Shown here: piece after piece, positions 46,400 through 57,519 of the stretch
Position numbering within the stretch: position 1 is the first letter of the stretch
Layout: every line of letters starts with the position of its first letter
NCBI GenBank assembly: GCA_020633495.1
Contig: JACKDR010000002.1
Coordinates: forward strand, 434,001 to 498,000
Direction: 5' to 3'
DNA length: 64,000 nucleotides
Source: Kofleriaceae bacterium
GTDB taxonomy: Bacteria > Myxococcota_A > Polyangia > Haliangiales > Haliangiaceae
Notes under the pieces: model-generated
Databases searched by the model: none
Told to the model about the DNA's origin: nothing
What the model saw: the letters and a program-made list of their open reading frames with translations, nothing else
Program-made: the position numbers and the translations under genes

Positions 46400-47972
46400 T
46401 CAGTTGGTGGCGGCGCGGGCGTGGGGGACGCGGGGCAGGGTCGGCGGCACCGCGGGGAGGCGGCTGAGCGCGTCGGCGGGCTTGACGACGTCGGGCTCGT
46501 CGGTGGCGACCGGCGGCGAGTCGGTGCCGCGCGCGACCGGGCGCGGCGCGGCGGCCCGCGGCGGGCGCGCGCAGGCAGGCGGGGCAGGGCGCCGGCGGCG
46601 GCACCAGGGGCCCGGGCCGCGGCTCGGGGCGGGCGTCGCCGCGCAGCTCCTTGCGCGGCTCGGTGCGCGGCTCGGGGGTCTCGACCGTCGCCGCCTCGAC
46701 GACGCGCGGCGGCTCGGGCAGCCGCGGCGGCTCGGGCCGGGTCGCCATCTCGTCGGGCGGCACCGACTCGATGATCTTCACGACCGCCTCCGGCGACACG
46801 TCCTCGGTGCTCTGCCGGCCCAGGCCGAGGTCCTCGAACACCTTGCGGTAGACGGTCGGCAGCGTCACGAACCGACGCTCGACCGCGTCGCGCGGCACGA
46901 ACAGCTCCTCGCGCCGCCCGTCGCCGATGTCGCGCTTGATCGCGAGCTCGCCGGTGACCCGGCTGCGGGCCCGGATCTGCCGGATCAGCGGGCCCAGCAC
47001 GCCCATCAGGCCGCGCCCCGCCACCGCCGGATCGGTCAGCGCCTCGAGCTCGGCGTCGCCCACCATCAGCTCGCGCAGGCGCCGCCGCTGATCGCGCGCC
47101 TCGTCGAGCGCGTCGTCGACGGCCTCGCCCAGCCGCCGGAACGGCTCGGCGTCGGGGCCGTCCAGCGTCAGCTCGTGGCCGATCGCGCGGCCGCCCGGCG
47201 CCACCGGCGTCACCGTGACGCCGCTGCGCTCGGGATCGTCGAGCACGATCCGCCACCCCGCCGACGCCTTGGTCGCGCTGGCGCGGACCACCAGGACGTG
47301 GCGCTCCGGGCCGCGCTCGACCGAGACCAGGCCGCACCGATCGAGCGCGATCCGCCCCGGCTTGTAGCCGCCGAACAGCTTCTTGCGCGGCACCGTCGCG
47401 GTCAGCCCCGGCACCAGCGCGCCGACGCGCACCACCGCACGCCACGGCCCCTGCAGCTCGAGATCGAACGTCGCGCGGAATCGCCCCGCCAGCGCGGTCG
47501 CCTCGCCGGTCGCGACCGGGCCTTCGGCCTGCCAGGCGTGGCGCCACGCGGTGTCGGGGAGCTGGTGGCCCTCGAAGAACGCGGCCATCGCGTTGCGGGT
47601 CCGCTCGATCGCGCGCGCGGTCCTCGGCTCGCCGGCCAGCATCTGCAGCCGCTGCTCGACCTGCGCGCGCACCGCCGCGATCGCCTGGCGCGACATCGCC
47701 AGCGCGCGGTGCGCCGCCTGCTGCGCCAGCGTCGCGTTGCGATCCGCGGACGGGCGGTGCGGGAACACCGCCGCCTCGATCGCCTTCTCCATGACGCCGA
47801 ACCGGCGCAGCTCCTCCTCGGCCTCGTGACGGGCCTCGCGGGCCTTGTCGCGACGATCGTCGATCTCGGCCGCCGCCGAGAACGCCCCGACCGCGGCGTC
47901 GACCGCCGCGACCAGGGTGTCGATGAAGTTCTCCTCGAAAGGAAAGGGAGTTCCGTCGCCGTACCGGTACAT
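46400..47972 (-). CDS. Coiled-coil-containing protein of unknown function, one frameshift
   Basis: About 523 codons if one single-base shift near 46545-46560 is bridged. Starts MYRYGDGTPFPFEENFIDTL, then a helical region (DDRRDKAREARHEAEEELRR), a middle alpha/beta part (VPRKKLFGGYKPGRIALDRC) and VGDAELEALTDPAVAGRGLM. A Pro-rich tail with CPAC follows; after the shift the frame reads PVATDEPDVVKPADALSRLP to a TGA at 46400, which has much better codon use than the unshifted extensions. Family unknown. GAGG lies upstream of the ATG and a perfect sigma-54 promoter precedes it. Confidence 0.7.
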
Positions 47973-47997
47973 GAGCGCACCTCTCGTCCGGAGGGTC

Positions 47998-48013
47998 AGC
48001 AACGGTCGTGCCA
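47998..48013 (-). promoter_or_regulatory. Sigma-54 (-24/-12) promoter, full consensus
   Basis: TGGCACGACCGTTGCT on the minus strand matches TGGCACG-N4-TTGCW at every position. The predicted start near 47987 gives a 15-nt leader with GAGG before the ATG at 47972. Confidence 0.72.
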
Positions 48014-48207
48014 GTGATCCGCCGGGCGATCTCACCGAAACCAGGGTGCGCTCCCGGCGATCCGGGGGGCATCGCCCCACCTGCTGGTGGATCCGTGCCG
48101 CGAACCGGGCGGCGCCGCCGGCTCGAAGCGCGGTCGTCGGACCACGGGCGCGCTCGCACCGCCTGCTCCCGCGCTGCCGGGCCGATCCACGTTGCGATCA
48201 CCGCGCT

Positions 48208-48224
48208 CGTTGCGGTTCGCAACG
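48208..48224. promoter_or_regulatory. 17-bp palindrome, candidate sigma-54 enhancer site
   Basis: CGTTGCGGTTCGCAACG, perfect 7-bp arms around GTT, centred 86 bp upstream of the predicted sigma-54 start at 48302 and 229 bp upstream of the divergent start at 47987. A further half-site CGTTGCGATC lies at 48190. Confidence 0.62.
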
Positions 48225-48275
48225 ACGCAGCATCCCAGGTCCCCTGCGATTCCAGCAGGTTCCAGGCGCGTCTCC

Positions 48276-48291
48276 TGGCACATAGCTTGAA
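48276..48291 (+). promoter_or_regulatory. Sigma-54 (-24/-12) promoter candidate
   Basis: TGGCACATAGCTTGAA: -24 TGGCAC intact, -12 TTGA in place of TTGC, spacing exact. Predicted start 48302, leader 41 nt. The sequence here is less GC-rich than its surroundings. Confidence 0.5.
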
Positions 48292-48342
48292 ACGAACGGG
48301 AATCGGCGCTTGGCCGCGCCTCGCGCCACGAGGTCAAGCTCC

Positions 48343-48840
48343 ATGCGCAATCCCGCAGCGTTCGCCATCCCTGCTCGTCCCGTCGACGAGCTCCGCCCCC
48401 GCCCCGCCGTCGCCCGAGCGCGACGACGCCTCGAGGAGGTGAGCGACATCGTCGCCGCCGCGAGCATCGCCCTGCGCGACGCCGCCCGGCACGATGGCCT
48501 CGCCCTCGAGGACGTCGCCCGCTTCTGCGCCGAGGTCGGCGGCGTCGATCCTCGCCTCGAGCAGGCGGCCCTCCGCCACGCCGTGTGCCTGTGCGACGTC
48601 GACGCGCTGATCACCGATCTGATCGCGTCGCTCCGCGCCAGGCTCATCGCGGCGGGCCCGCTGTTGCCGACGCTGGTCGCGCGCGGCGGCGTGCCGCGCG
48701 TCCTGGCGTCGCTCGGCGTCGAGGACGTCGAGCCAGTGGCCGGGGCGCTGACCCGCCCGGTACCGCCGCGCATCGCGCGCTTCTACTGGCAGCGGCTCCG
48801 CGCTTACCTGGCGTGGTCCGCGGCCTGCGCCTGGTCGTAG
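48343..48840 (+). CDS. Protein of unknown function under sigma-54 control
   Basis: 165-aa helical, soluble protein (MRNPAAFAIPARPVDELRPR...), with RLEEVSDIVAAASIALRDAA and CLCDVDALITDLIASLRARL helices and a C-terminal WQRLRAYLAWSAACAWS. No family recognised. The ATG is chosen over an in-frame TTG at 48310 because GAGG lies 9 nt upstream. It is divergent from the coiled-coil gene; both have sigma-54 promoters around a shared palindrome, suggesting joint control. Confidence 0.62.
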   Translation: MRNPAAFAIPARPVDELRPRPAVARARRRLEEVSDIVAAASIALRDAARHDGLALEDVARFCAEVGGVDPRLEQAALRHAVCLCDVDALITDLIASLRARLIAAGPLLPTLVARGGVPRVLASLGVEDVEPVAGALTRPVPPRIARFYWQRLRAYLAWSAACAWS

Positions 48841-48862
48841 CCGCGACGCCGGCGACGCCGCG

Positions 48863-48907
48863 GCGCGATCACGTCACGCCGCGGTTCGCCGCGCGATCAC
48901 GTCACGC
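48863..48907. repeat. Two direct copies of a 17-bp sequence
   Basis: GCGCGATCACGTCACGC occurs at 48863-48879 and again at 48891-48907, 28 bp apart, between the stop of the sigma-54-driven gene and the PilZ stop. Purpose unknown; possibly binding sites or a terminator-like structure. Confidence 0.55.
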
Positions 48908-48970
48908 GGCGGGCGCGGCCGACCCGTCGCGCCCGCGCGCGGTCGACGACGACGCGTCCGTCGGCGCGAC

Positions 48971-49582
48971 CTACAGGTCGACGTCGCCGGTGCCGATCGC
49001 CTTGCGGATCAGCTGACGCAGCCGCTTGCCGTCGGGGCCCTCGGGGCCCTCGAACTCGATCCCGAAGCCGGGGCCCTTGCCGGCGCGCACCCAGGCGACG
49101 TGCCCGCTCAGCGCGATCGGCGGCTCCTCGGGCACCGTGATCGACACCGAGATCGCCAGCCCGACGTCGGGCGGGTGCGCCGAGCGCACGAAGCACCCCC
49201 CGGCGCTCAGGTCCTCCACCACGCTGGTCTCGGCGGCGCGACCGTCGAGGCGGTACTCGACCGGCAGCGCCGACGGGAACCGCTTGTGCTCGCGATGCTT
49301 GGTATCCTCGAAGCGCACCTCGCCCTTGGCGAACCGCACCAGGAACTCGCGGGTCGACGCGTCGTCGTCGTCGATCCGGAGCTTCAGTCCCCCGTCGACC
49401 ACCTCGACGCACCGCGCTCTCAGCAGCGGGCGGTTCGGTAGCTTGGGGAAGGCGATCTCGACGAGCAGCTGCTCGTCGAGCGTGGCCTCGGTCTTGGTGA
49501 CGGCCAGCAGCGTGCCGCCCTTCTCGTCGAAGGCGGTCAGGAATGCTGATGCTGATGGATACGCCAGGGTCAGAAGGCGCAT
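48971..49582 (-). CDS. PilZ domain protein
   Basis: 203-aa protein with an N-terminal domain of about 90 residues and a C-terminal PilZ fold (about 95-195): KHREHKRFPSALPVEYRLDG, then VEDLSAGGCFVRSA, the [DN]xSxxG motif of c-di-GMP binding. The usual RxxxR motif is represented by the KHREHKRF stretch, so binding is plausible but not certain. A -10 TATCCT and GGGGAGGA ribosome binding site precede the ATG. Confidence 0.9.
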   Translation of the reverse strand: MRLLTLAYPSASAFLTAFDEKGGTLLAVTKTEATLDEQLLVEIAFPKLPNRPLLRARCVEVVDGGLKLRIDDDDASTREFLVRFAKGEVRFEDTKHREHKRFPSALPVEYRLDGRAAETSVVEDLSAGGCFVRSAHPPDVGLAISVSITVPEEPPIALSGHVAWVRAGKGPGFGIEFEGPEGPDGKRLRQLIRKAIGTGDVDL

Positions 49583-49699
49583 GGATCCTCCCCGGACACC
49601 AGGATATCGGATCCGGGGCCCGGACCGTAAGCGCCTGCGCCCGCGAAGTCGGGATCGGAGGCTCGAACCGTGGGGTGACGCGTCGCGCGCACCCGGGAC

Positions 49700-50762
49700 C
49701 TACATCCCGACCTTGCCGAAGCAGTCCTCGGCGGCCTCGATCGTCGACGCCTTCAGGAAGCAGCCGCGCGCCTCCGCCGACCACTTGCCGGCCTTGCAGG
49801 TGTTGACGACCTCGGTGATCGCCTCCTTCATCGCGCCCTCGACGTCGGCCTTCATCTCCGCGGGGACGTCGCCGAGCTGCGCCATCGCGAGCTGCGCGAC
49901 GCGCTCGCCGACCGCCTGGCAGTCGTCGCCGCCGGTCCACGCCGGCACCGGCTTGGCCGCCGGCGCGTCGTCGTCGCCGCCGTCGCCGTCGTCGTAGACG
50001 TCGCCGTCGTCGTCGCCGGCGTCGTCGCCGGCCGCGTCGGCGGCCCGCATCTCGTCGGTGACGTACTGCTCGCAGCCCTGCAGGGCCTGCATGTCGGCGG
50101 CGGTGAGCGCGCAGTCCTTGAGGACCTGGGGCCAGTTCTGCGCCTTGCACATCTCGAGGATCTGGGTGCGGACCTTGGCCAGCTCGCTGTCCATCGCCTG
50201 CTCCGCCATCTTGCGGGTGTTGGCGTCCATGTCGCCGAGCTCGGCGTTGGCCGCGGCCTTGACGATCGCGTGGACGCGGTCCGCGACCGCGGTGCAGTCG
50301 CCGCCCTTGGCGCCCGGCGGCGGGAACTTCACGTTGGCGTAGGCGGCCATGTCGTCGTCGGCGCCGTCACCGGAGTCGTCGCTCGCCGGGGCGGCCTTGG
50401 CCTCCGCGGCCGGGGCCGCGCCTGGGGCCGCGCCCGCCGTCGTCGGCGCCGCGGCGGCGCGCGCGCGCGCCGCCACCGCCGCCGAACAGCCCACCGAGCG
50501 CGGAGCCGACGCCGCCCATCGCGCCGCCCTTGCCGCCGAGCCCGAGGCTGGGCAGCGCGGCCTTGGCGCTCGACGCCTCCGCCATCGCGCCCTTGAGCGC
50601 CGACAGCGCCGCGGGCTCCTCGGCCTTGGCGGCCGGCTCGGCGGCCGGCTCGGCGGCCGGCTCGGCGGCGGCGGGCTTGTTGCTGGTCTTGTCGTCCTTC
50701 TTGCAGGCGGTCAGGCCCACGACCACAGCGGCGCTCAGCGCCAGGCGTGTCACCAGGTTCAT
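49700..50762 (-). CDS. Putative lipoprotein with Asp-rich region, one frameshift
   Basis: About 353 codons if a single-base shift at a CG-dinucleotide run near 50465 is bridged. N-terminus: signal peptide MNLVTRLALSAAVVVGLTAC with a strong GAGGAGGAA upstream, PAAEPAAEPAAEPAAK repeats encoded by a 12-bp tandem repeat (50629-50672), and a Gly-rich stretch. After the shift: two related helical Cys-containing domains (DCTAVADRVHAIVKAAANAE and DDCQAVGERVAQLAMAQLGD) separated by an acidic linker (DDAGDDDGDVYDDGDGGDDD). Each domain has a 'CxxVxxRV...M...C...W...C' pattern. Family unknown. Confidence 0.72.
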
Positions 50763-50848
50763 CGGTTCCTCCTCGCCGGTCAGTGTGCGCTGCCGTCGAG
50801 TCGGCGCGCAAGCGACCGGGCGGCGCCCGGTGCGCGTCGCGCTCGCCG

Positions 50849-50883
50849 AAAATGACGACGGCCGGGTGGCGAGCCACCCGGCC
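50849..50883 (-). terminator. Rho-independent terminator of the outer-membrane protein gene
   Basis: Perfect 10-bp stem GGCCGGGTGG/CCACCCGGCC with a 4-nt loop; on the minus strand it is followed by GTCGTCATTTTC. It lies 57 nt after the stop at 50941. The region 50763-50940 holds no gene. Confidence 0.7.
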
Positions 50884-50940
50884 GGTTCGACGCTGCGCCG
50901 ATCGTCGCGGACGTCTCCGCGATCGATCAGGCCCGGTCGA

Positions 50941-51570
50941 TCACCACCAGAAGCCGGCGCGGATCGACGCGGTCAGCAGGCCGAAGTTGATGGTGTCGAA
51001 CTTGTCGGCGAAGGTCAGGCTGGCGCCGATGCCGGTGCCCAGCGTGAACTGCGGCATGACCTCCATGTCGACGCCCATCAGGCCGCCGACGCCGAGCGCG
51101 AGGGTGTCACCCGCGGCGCTGAAGTCGCTGATCGCCAGGAACGCGGCCGGCTCGATGTACGGGTGGATCTTGCCCTTCATCGGCTTGTACATGCGGTAGC
51201 CGACGCCGAGCGAGATGCCGAAGGTCGTCGACGACATCGTCGGATCGACGGGATCGACGCCCTTGTTGAGGTTGATGCCGACGCTGAGGTCGAGCCAGTT
51301 GTCGCCCATCGCGTACAGGAAGTCCGCGGCGGCGCCGTTGCCGCCGGTCGGGAACGTGGTCTCGATGCCCATGGTGAGGCCGCTGTCGCCTCCGTCGTCC
51401 CCGCCGCCGCCGCTGTCGTCGGAGCTCATGTCGCCGCCGCCGCCGCCGCTCGAGTCGGAGCCCATGTCTCCGCCCATGTCATCGCCGCCCATCTCGTCAT
51501 CGGGCTGCGCGGCCGCCGTACCGACGAACGCGAAGGTCATCACTGCACAGGACGCAAGAAGCTTCTTCAT
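50941..51570 (-). CDS. Outer-membrane beta-barrel-like protein with Gly/Asp/Met-rich N-terminus
   Basis: 209-aa exported protein: signal peptide MKKLLASCAVMTFAFVGTAAA, a low-complexity stretch (DDEMGGDDMGGDMGSDSSGG, to about 65), then strands typical of an 8-stranded barrel (DNWLDLSVGINLNKGVDPVD, TTFGISLGVGYRMYKPMKGK, MPQFTLGTGIGASLTFADKF) ending in an aromatic residue (RAGFWW). ATG 51570 follows AGGAGG. A TTATGT box lies about 50 nt upstream. Function unknown. Confidence 0.82.
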   Translation of the reverse strand: MKKLLASCAVMTFAFVGTAAAQPDDEMGGDDMGGDMGSDSSGGGGGDMSSDDSGGGGDDGGDSGLTMGIETTFPTGGNGAAADFLYAMGDNWLDLSVGINLNKGVDPVDPTMSSTTFGISLGVGYRMYKPMKGKIHPYIEPAAFLAISDFSAAGDTLALGVGGLMGVDMEVMPQFTLGTGIGASLTFADKFDTINFGLLTASIRAGFWW

Positions 51571-51714
51571 GTGGTTCCTCCTGGCCCGTTGGTAACCGGG
51601 TTTTGCGCGTGTGGGCAACTTTCGTACACATAACTGCGTGACGCCCACCACAGCAGAACTCCATGAAGCCGCGGGGTTGACAGGGGGCCTGATCTGCGAC
51701 CCCGGCGCCCGCGG

Positions 51715-52290
<576 letters not shown>

Positions 52291-52389
52291 GGCGACAGGA
52301 TCTCCCCATGCCAACCCGTTGTCACGCTGGATGACCTGATGGAGCGGCGGCAGGGTCGCCCCTCGGCCTGGCGCAGTGGCTCACGTCGG

Positions 52390-52418
52390 TTGACCGCCTC
52401 CGCCCGCGGGGCGACATT
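52390..52418 (+). promoter_or_regulatory. Sigma-70-type promoter, near-leaderless
   Basis: TTGACC (52390-52395), 17-bp spacer, GACATT (52413-52418), 8 nt to the ATG at 52427. Confidence 0.55.
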
Positions 52419-52426
52419 GAACCGAC

Positions 52427-53260
52427 ATGGCCGCCGCGAGGACGAGTCGGACGAAGGCAACACCGAAGAAGCCAGCGGTCGCCAGGGCGAAGGTCGCCGG
52501 GGCGAAAGCCTCCAGCGCGAAGGTCGCCACGTCGAAGCCCGCGAAGGCGAAGGTGAAGGTGGCGCCGCCGAAGGGCGCCGACGTGAAGGCCACCGAGCCG
52601 AAGGCCGTCGCCCAGCAGTCATCGACAGCGTCGTCGTCGACCCTCGCCGAGTCGTGGGCTCGTCTCGAGGGATGGTTCGCGGCCCATTACCCCACGCTGG
52701 CCCTCAAGCTGCGTCCGCCCGCCGCGCCGAAACAGATCGCCGCCGCGGAGAAGGCGCTGGGCGTGACCTTTCCGGCCGACTTCCGCGCGTCACTGCTCGT
52801 TCACGACGGTCAGGACGACGATCCGGGCGTGCGCCTGTTGCCGTTCGCTCAGCGGCTCGGCTCGCTCGCGTCCTTGACGCGGTGCTGGAAGGACGATCGG
52901 GGGCTGTTCGACAAGGCCGAGATGGCTACCCGACTGGAGTGGCTGGACGCCACCCGGCGAGTCCGCCAGGTCCATCTGCATCCCGCGCACGTTCCGATCG
53001 CCGGCTCGAAGTACTGGGACTACGGACGCCTGTTGCTCGACTTCCTCCCGGGTCCGGACGGCTCGGCCGGGCAGCTGATCGCGCGCGACGACGTCGACTT
53101 CGTCTACGTGTGCGCGGGCGTCGGCGAGCTCCTCGCCCGCACCGCGCGTGGGCTCGAGGACGGCCGGATCCACGTCCGCGCCACGACGTACGACAGCGAG
53201 CTCGTGTACCTCGACAAGCCGGGTGGCAAGCCCGTCGCCCCGGCGCGCTTCTTCGCGTAG
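52427..53260 (+). CDS. SMI1/KNR4 (SUKH) family protein with a histone-H1-like N-terminal tail
   Basis: 277-aa protein. Residues 1-~70 are a Lys/Ala/Pro tail (TKATPKKPAVARAKVAGAKA, KPAKAKVKVAPPKGADVKAT) like histone H1 or bacterial H1-like DNA-binding proteins. Residues ~75-250 are a SUKH/Smi1-Knr4 domain: AAEKALGVTFPADFRASLLV, LLPFAQRLGSLASL and IAGSKYWDYGRLLLDFLPGP. SUKH proteins are often immunity proteins against polymorphic toxins; no toxin gene is adjacent. The pairing with a DNA-binding-like tail is unusual. Confidence 0.82.
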   Translation: MAAARTSRTKATPKKPAVARAKVAGAKASSAKVATSKPAKAKVKVAPPKGADVKATEPKAVAQQSSTASSSTLAESWARLEGWFAAHYPTLALKLRPPAAPKQIAAAEKALGVTFPADFRASLLVHDGQDDDPGVRLLPFAQRLGSLASLTRCWKDDRGLFDKAEMATRLEWLDATRRVRQVHLHPAHVPIAGSKYWDYGRLLLDFLPGPDGSAGQLIARDDVDFVYVCAGVGELLARTARGLEDGRIHVRATTYDSELVYLDKPGGKPVAPARFFA

Positions 53261-53549
53261 CGACGCGCTGCGACGACGCTGGCCAGGCCGGGCCCGTCGC
53301 GGCGAGGTGCGCGCCCGTCGTCGCCGGTCGACGACCGTCCGAGGTCGGCCCACGCGGCGAGGTGGCACCTGGCTGCCGCACATTGCCGGCCCGTGAGCTG
53401 GCCGATCTCCGGCGGATTCTGCCCTGATTTCCGCAGACTCCCGGTCCGGTGACCGTCGTCACATATCGGACCCTTGTACCGGAGGCGTTCTTGGCGCAAC
53501 TCTCTCGGCCGCCGTGCGTTGCGAGGGGCGACGCAGCCGTCGAGGGACC

Positions 53550-55319
53550 ATGCAGACCACCGTGCATTTCAATCAGCTGCCCAAGTCCGTGCGCGAGCGC
53601 TTCATCGCCGCCACCCACGACCAGGGCTCTCCCACTCCGTTGCTCGCCACCAAGATGACGCCGGGCGGCATGATCGCCTGGGCGGTGATCGCGGTGCTCG
53701 TCGCCGTGTTCACCGCGCGCTTCGCGTGGTCGTCGGGGATCACCAGCCCGTACTCGGGGCCGTGGCAGATCCCGGGCCTGGTCGCGCTCACCGGCATCGT
53801 GCTGAGCGCCGCCTGGGTCGTGTTCGCCGCGGTCAAGCGCCAGCTCATGAAGTCGCGGATGCCGTACGTCCCCGGCATGTACCTGCTCGGCGCCGATCTG
53901 ATCGACGCGCGCAGCCCGCAGCTGCGGGTGGTGCCGCTGATGGCGTGCCGGCCGCAGATCGTCCACCACCACTACAACGGCGCCTACGTGCGGACCTCGT
54001 TCCGCTTCACCCCGCCCACCGGCGGCGCCTTCGAGTTCAGCGTCCGGCCGCGCCACGCCGCCGAGGCCGTCATCGACGAGATCGAGAAGACCATCCGCCT
54101 GGTCGCGGTGGTCAAGCAGATCGGCGATCAGGAGGTGCTCGCCAAGATCGACGTCTTCGCCGGCCTGCGCGACGGCGACGGCAACCTGGTGGCGCCGTCG
54201 CGGCCGCCCGACCCGGTGCCGCCGCTGGCCGCCGACGTGCCGTCGGCGCTGGCCCGGCCCGCGCTGGCCGCGCTGGTCGCGTCGGCGCTGCTCGGCCCCG
54301 GCCTGTGGTACCTGCGCAACCGCGCCCACGACCACGCCGCGTTCGAGCACGCGACCTCGAGCTACGAGCTGCGCGCCTACCTCGGGTGGGGCAAGCTGCA
54401 CCGCGCCGAGGCCCAGAAGCGCTACTTCGAGCTGTCGCTCGAGGAGGCCAAGCGCGCCGACAGCGTCACCGCGCTGCGCACGTTCCTGACCCAGCAGGCC
54501 GACGCGCCCGAGGAGCTCAAGGTCCAGGCCCGCGAGGCCATCCACGAGTTCTTCGCCGCCGCGCTCGAGAAGTTCCGCGCCGTCGCGTCCAACGACGCCG
54601 AGACCGTCGCCTTCGTCGAGCGCCTGCTGGCGTTCGAGGAGCAGCACGACTCGCCCGGCCTGATCGTCCAGTTCCGGCCGCCGCGCACCGAGCAGCTCAC
54701 CGGCATGGACGGCATGGTCAAGGAGATGGCCGGCGACCAGTACGACTTCGCGCCGCTGGCGCCGCAGTTCAGCGACGCCACCGCCGGGCCGCGCGAGAGC
54801 GAGATCGTCACCAACCTCACCACCGGCTTCGGCCAGGTCTTCACCCAGGACGTCCTGCACCTCGAGAACGGCGGCCGGCTGTCGCCCGAGGGCGAGCCGC
54901 CCACCGATCGGGCGTCGATCGAGGTCAGCTACGAGGTCCAGCCCTACTTCGAGGACGATGGCTCGCCGGTCATCTACACGATGACCGAGCCGCTCGACTC
55001 GATCATGCCGCCGGGCGCCGGCGACGACGACGCGCTGCCCACCGGCAAGCGCCTGTACCTCGGCATCGAGGTCGCGTTCGACATCACGATGCGGGTGCCG
55101 GGCGAGGCCCAGCCGCGGACCCTGACCCTGCTGGTGCAGCCGCCGGAGCGCTTCACGGTGTCGACCAGCGGCTACGGCAGCAACCCCGACGACTCCAGCA
55201 TCTACTCGGTGATGAGCTCGCGCGCGTTCGACCAGCTGCAGGCCAAGCTGTCGAGCGCGTTCTTCACGGTGGGCGACACCACCGGTGAAGGTGCGATGCC
55301 GGAGCTGCTGGACGAGTAG
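53550..55319 (+). CDS. Membrane protein of unknown function
   Basis: 589-aa protein with two TMs near the N-terminus (MIAWAVIAVLVAVFTARFAW, about 35-55; LVALTGIVLSAAWVVFAAV, about 75-95), a cytosolic domain (about 95-235), a third TM (LAALVASALLGPGLWYL, about 237-254) and a large C-terminal soluble domain. The latter contains FELSLEEAKRADSVTALRTF and several beta segments (ASIEVSYEVQPYFEDDGSPV). ATG 53550 is chosen because GAGGG is just upstream. It sits before a Ser/Thr kinase gene on the same strand, 82 nt away. Confidence 0.75.
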   Translation: MQTTVHFNQLPKSVRERFIAATHDQGSPTPLLATKMTPGGMIAWAVIAVLVAVFTARFAWSSGITSPYSGPWQIPGLVALTGIVLSAAWVVFAAVKRQLMKSRMPYVPGMYLLGADLIDARSPQLRVVPLMACRPQIVHHHYNGAYVRTSFRFTPPTGGAFEFSVRPRHAAEAVIDEIEKTIRLVAVVKQIGDQEVLAKIDVFAGLRDGDGNLVAPSRPPDPVPPLAADVPSALARPALAALVASALLGPGLWYLRNRAHDHAAFEHATSSYELRAYLGWGKLHRAEAQKRYFELSLEEAKRADSVTALRTFLTQQADAPEELKVQAREAIHEFFAAALEKFRAVASNDAETVAFVERLLAFEEQHDSPGLIVQFRPPRTEQLTGMDGMVKEMAGDQYDFAPLAPQFSDATAGPRESEIVTNLTTGFGQVFTQDVLHLENGGRLSPEGEPPTDRASIEVSYEVQPYFEDDGSPVIYTMTEPLDSIMPPGAGDDDALPTGKRLYLGIEVAFDITMRVPGEAQPRTLTLLVQPPERFTVSTSGYGSNPDDSSIYSVMSSRAFDQLQAKLSSAFFTVGDTTGEGAMPELLDE

Positions 55320-55387
55320 CGCCGACCCGATCGTCGTTCACGTCGACGATGCCGTGCGGGCGCGCTCGCGCCCGCCGGCCCATGCCG

Positions 55388-55393
55388 TATCCT
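55388..55393 (+). promoter_or_regulatory. -10 box (TATCCT) close to start codon
   Basis: TATCCT is 8 nt before the ATG at 55402. Confidence 0.4.
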
Positions 55394-55401
55394 CAGCAGG
55401 C

Positions 55402-57001
<1,600 letters not shown>

Positions 57002-57005
<4 letters not shown>

Positions 57006-57418
57006 ACCTCGAAGACGCGATCGCGCTGGCGGTGGAGGCCCACCGTGGCCAGACCGACAAGGTCGGGCAGCCCTACATCCTGCACCCGCTGCGGGTCATG
57101 TTCCGGTGCGAGACCGAGCACGAGCGCATGGCCGCGATCCTCCACGACGTCGTCGAGGACTGCGGCATCTCGCTCGACGAGCTGCGCCGGCGCGGCGCGC
57201 CCGAGGCGGTGGTCGCGGCGGTCGACGGCCTGACCCGTCGCGACGGCGAGACCTACGAGCAGTTCATCGACCGCGCCGCCGGCGATCCGGTGGCGCGGCG
57301 GGTCAAGCTGGCCGACCTCGAGGACAACATGGACGTCCGCCGGTTGCCCGAGGTCGGCGAGAAGGACCGCGCGCGGCTCGACCGCTACGCGCGGTCCTAC
57401 GCGCGGCTCCGCAAGTGA
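57002..57418 (+). CDS. HD-domain (p)ppGpp hydrolase-like protein (MESH1-like)
   Basis: 138-aa single-domain protein like the hydrolase half of RelA/SpoT and the small alarmone hydrolase MESH1: AVEAHRGQTDKVGQPYILHP (first metal His), MAAILHDVVEDCGISLDELR (HD and ED motifs) and VKLADLEDNMD (last Asp/Asn motif). It should remove pyrophosphate from ppGpp or a related nucleotide. The GTG start overlaps the kinase stop (GTGA), so it is translationally coupled to a kinase. Confidence 0.88.
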
Positions 57419-57452
57419 GCCGCCGGTCGACGCGCGGGCCCTGAACGAGCGA

Positions 57453-57479
57453 CGGGTCCGACGAGGAACGTCGGACCCG
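57453..57479. terminator. Hairpin between convergent genes
   Basis: Perfect 11-bp stem CGGGTCCGACG/CGTCGGACCCG with an AGGAA loop, 35 nt after the HD gene stop and 41 nt from the convergent membrane-protein stop. No T-run on either side, so termination may be rho-assisted. Confidence 0.5.
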
Positions 57480-57519
57480 CCTGGATGCCCAGATCGCCGT
57501 GCGATCGCTCAGGTCGTGA

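Noticed and set aside
49640..49690. Sequence resembling a tRNA T-arm on the minus strand (GGTTCGAGCC)
   Set aside because: No acceptor stem, anticodon arm or CCA region could be paired around it.
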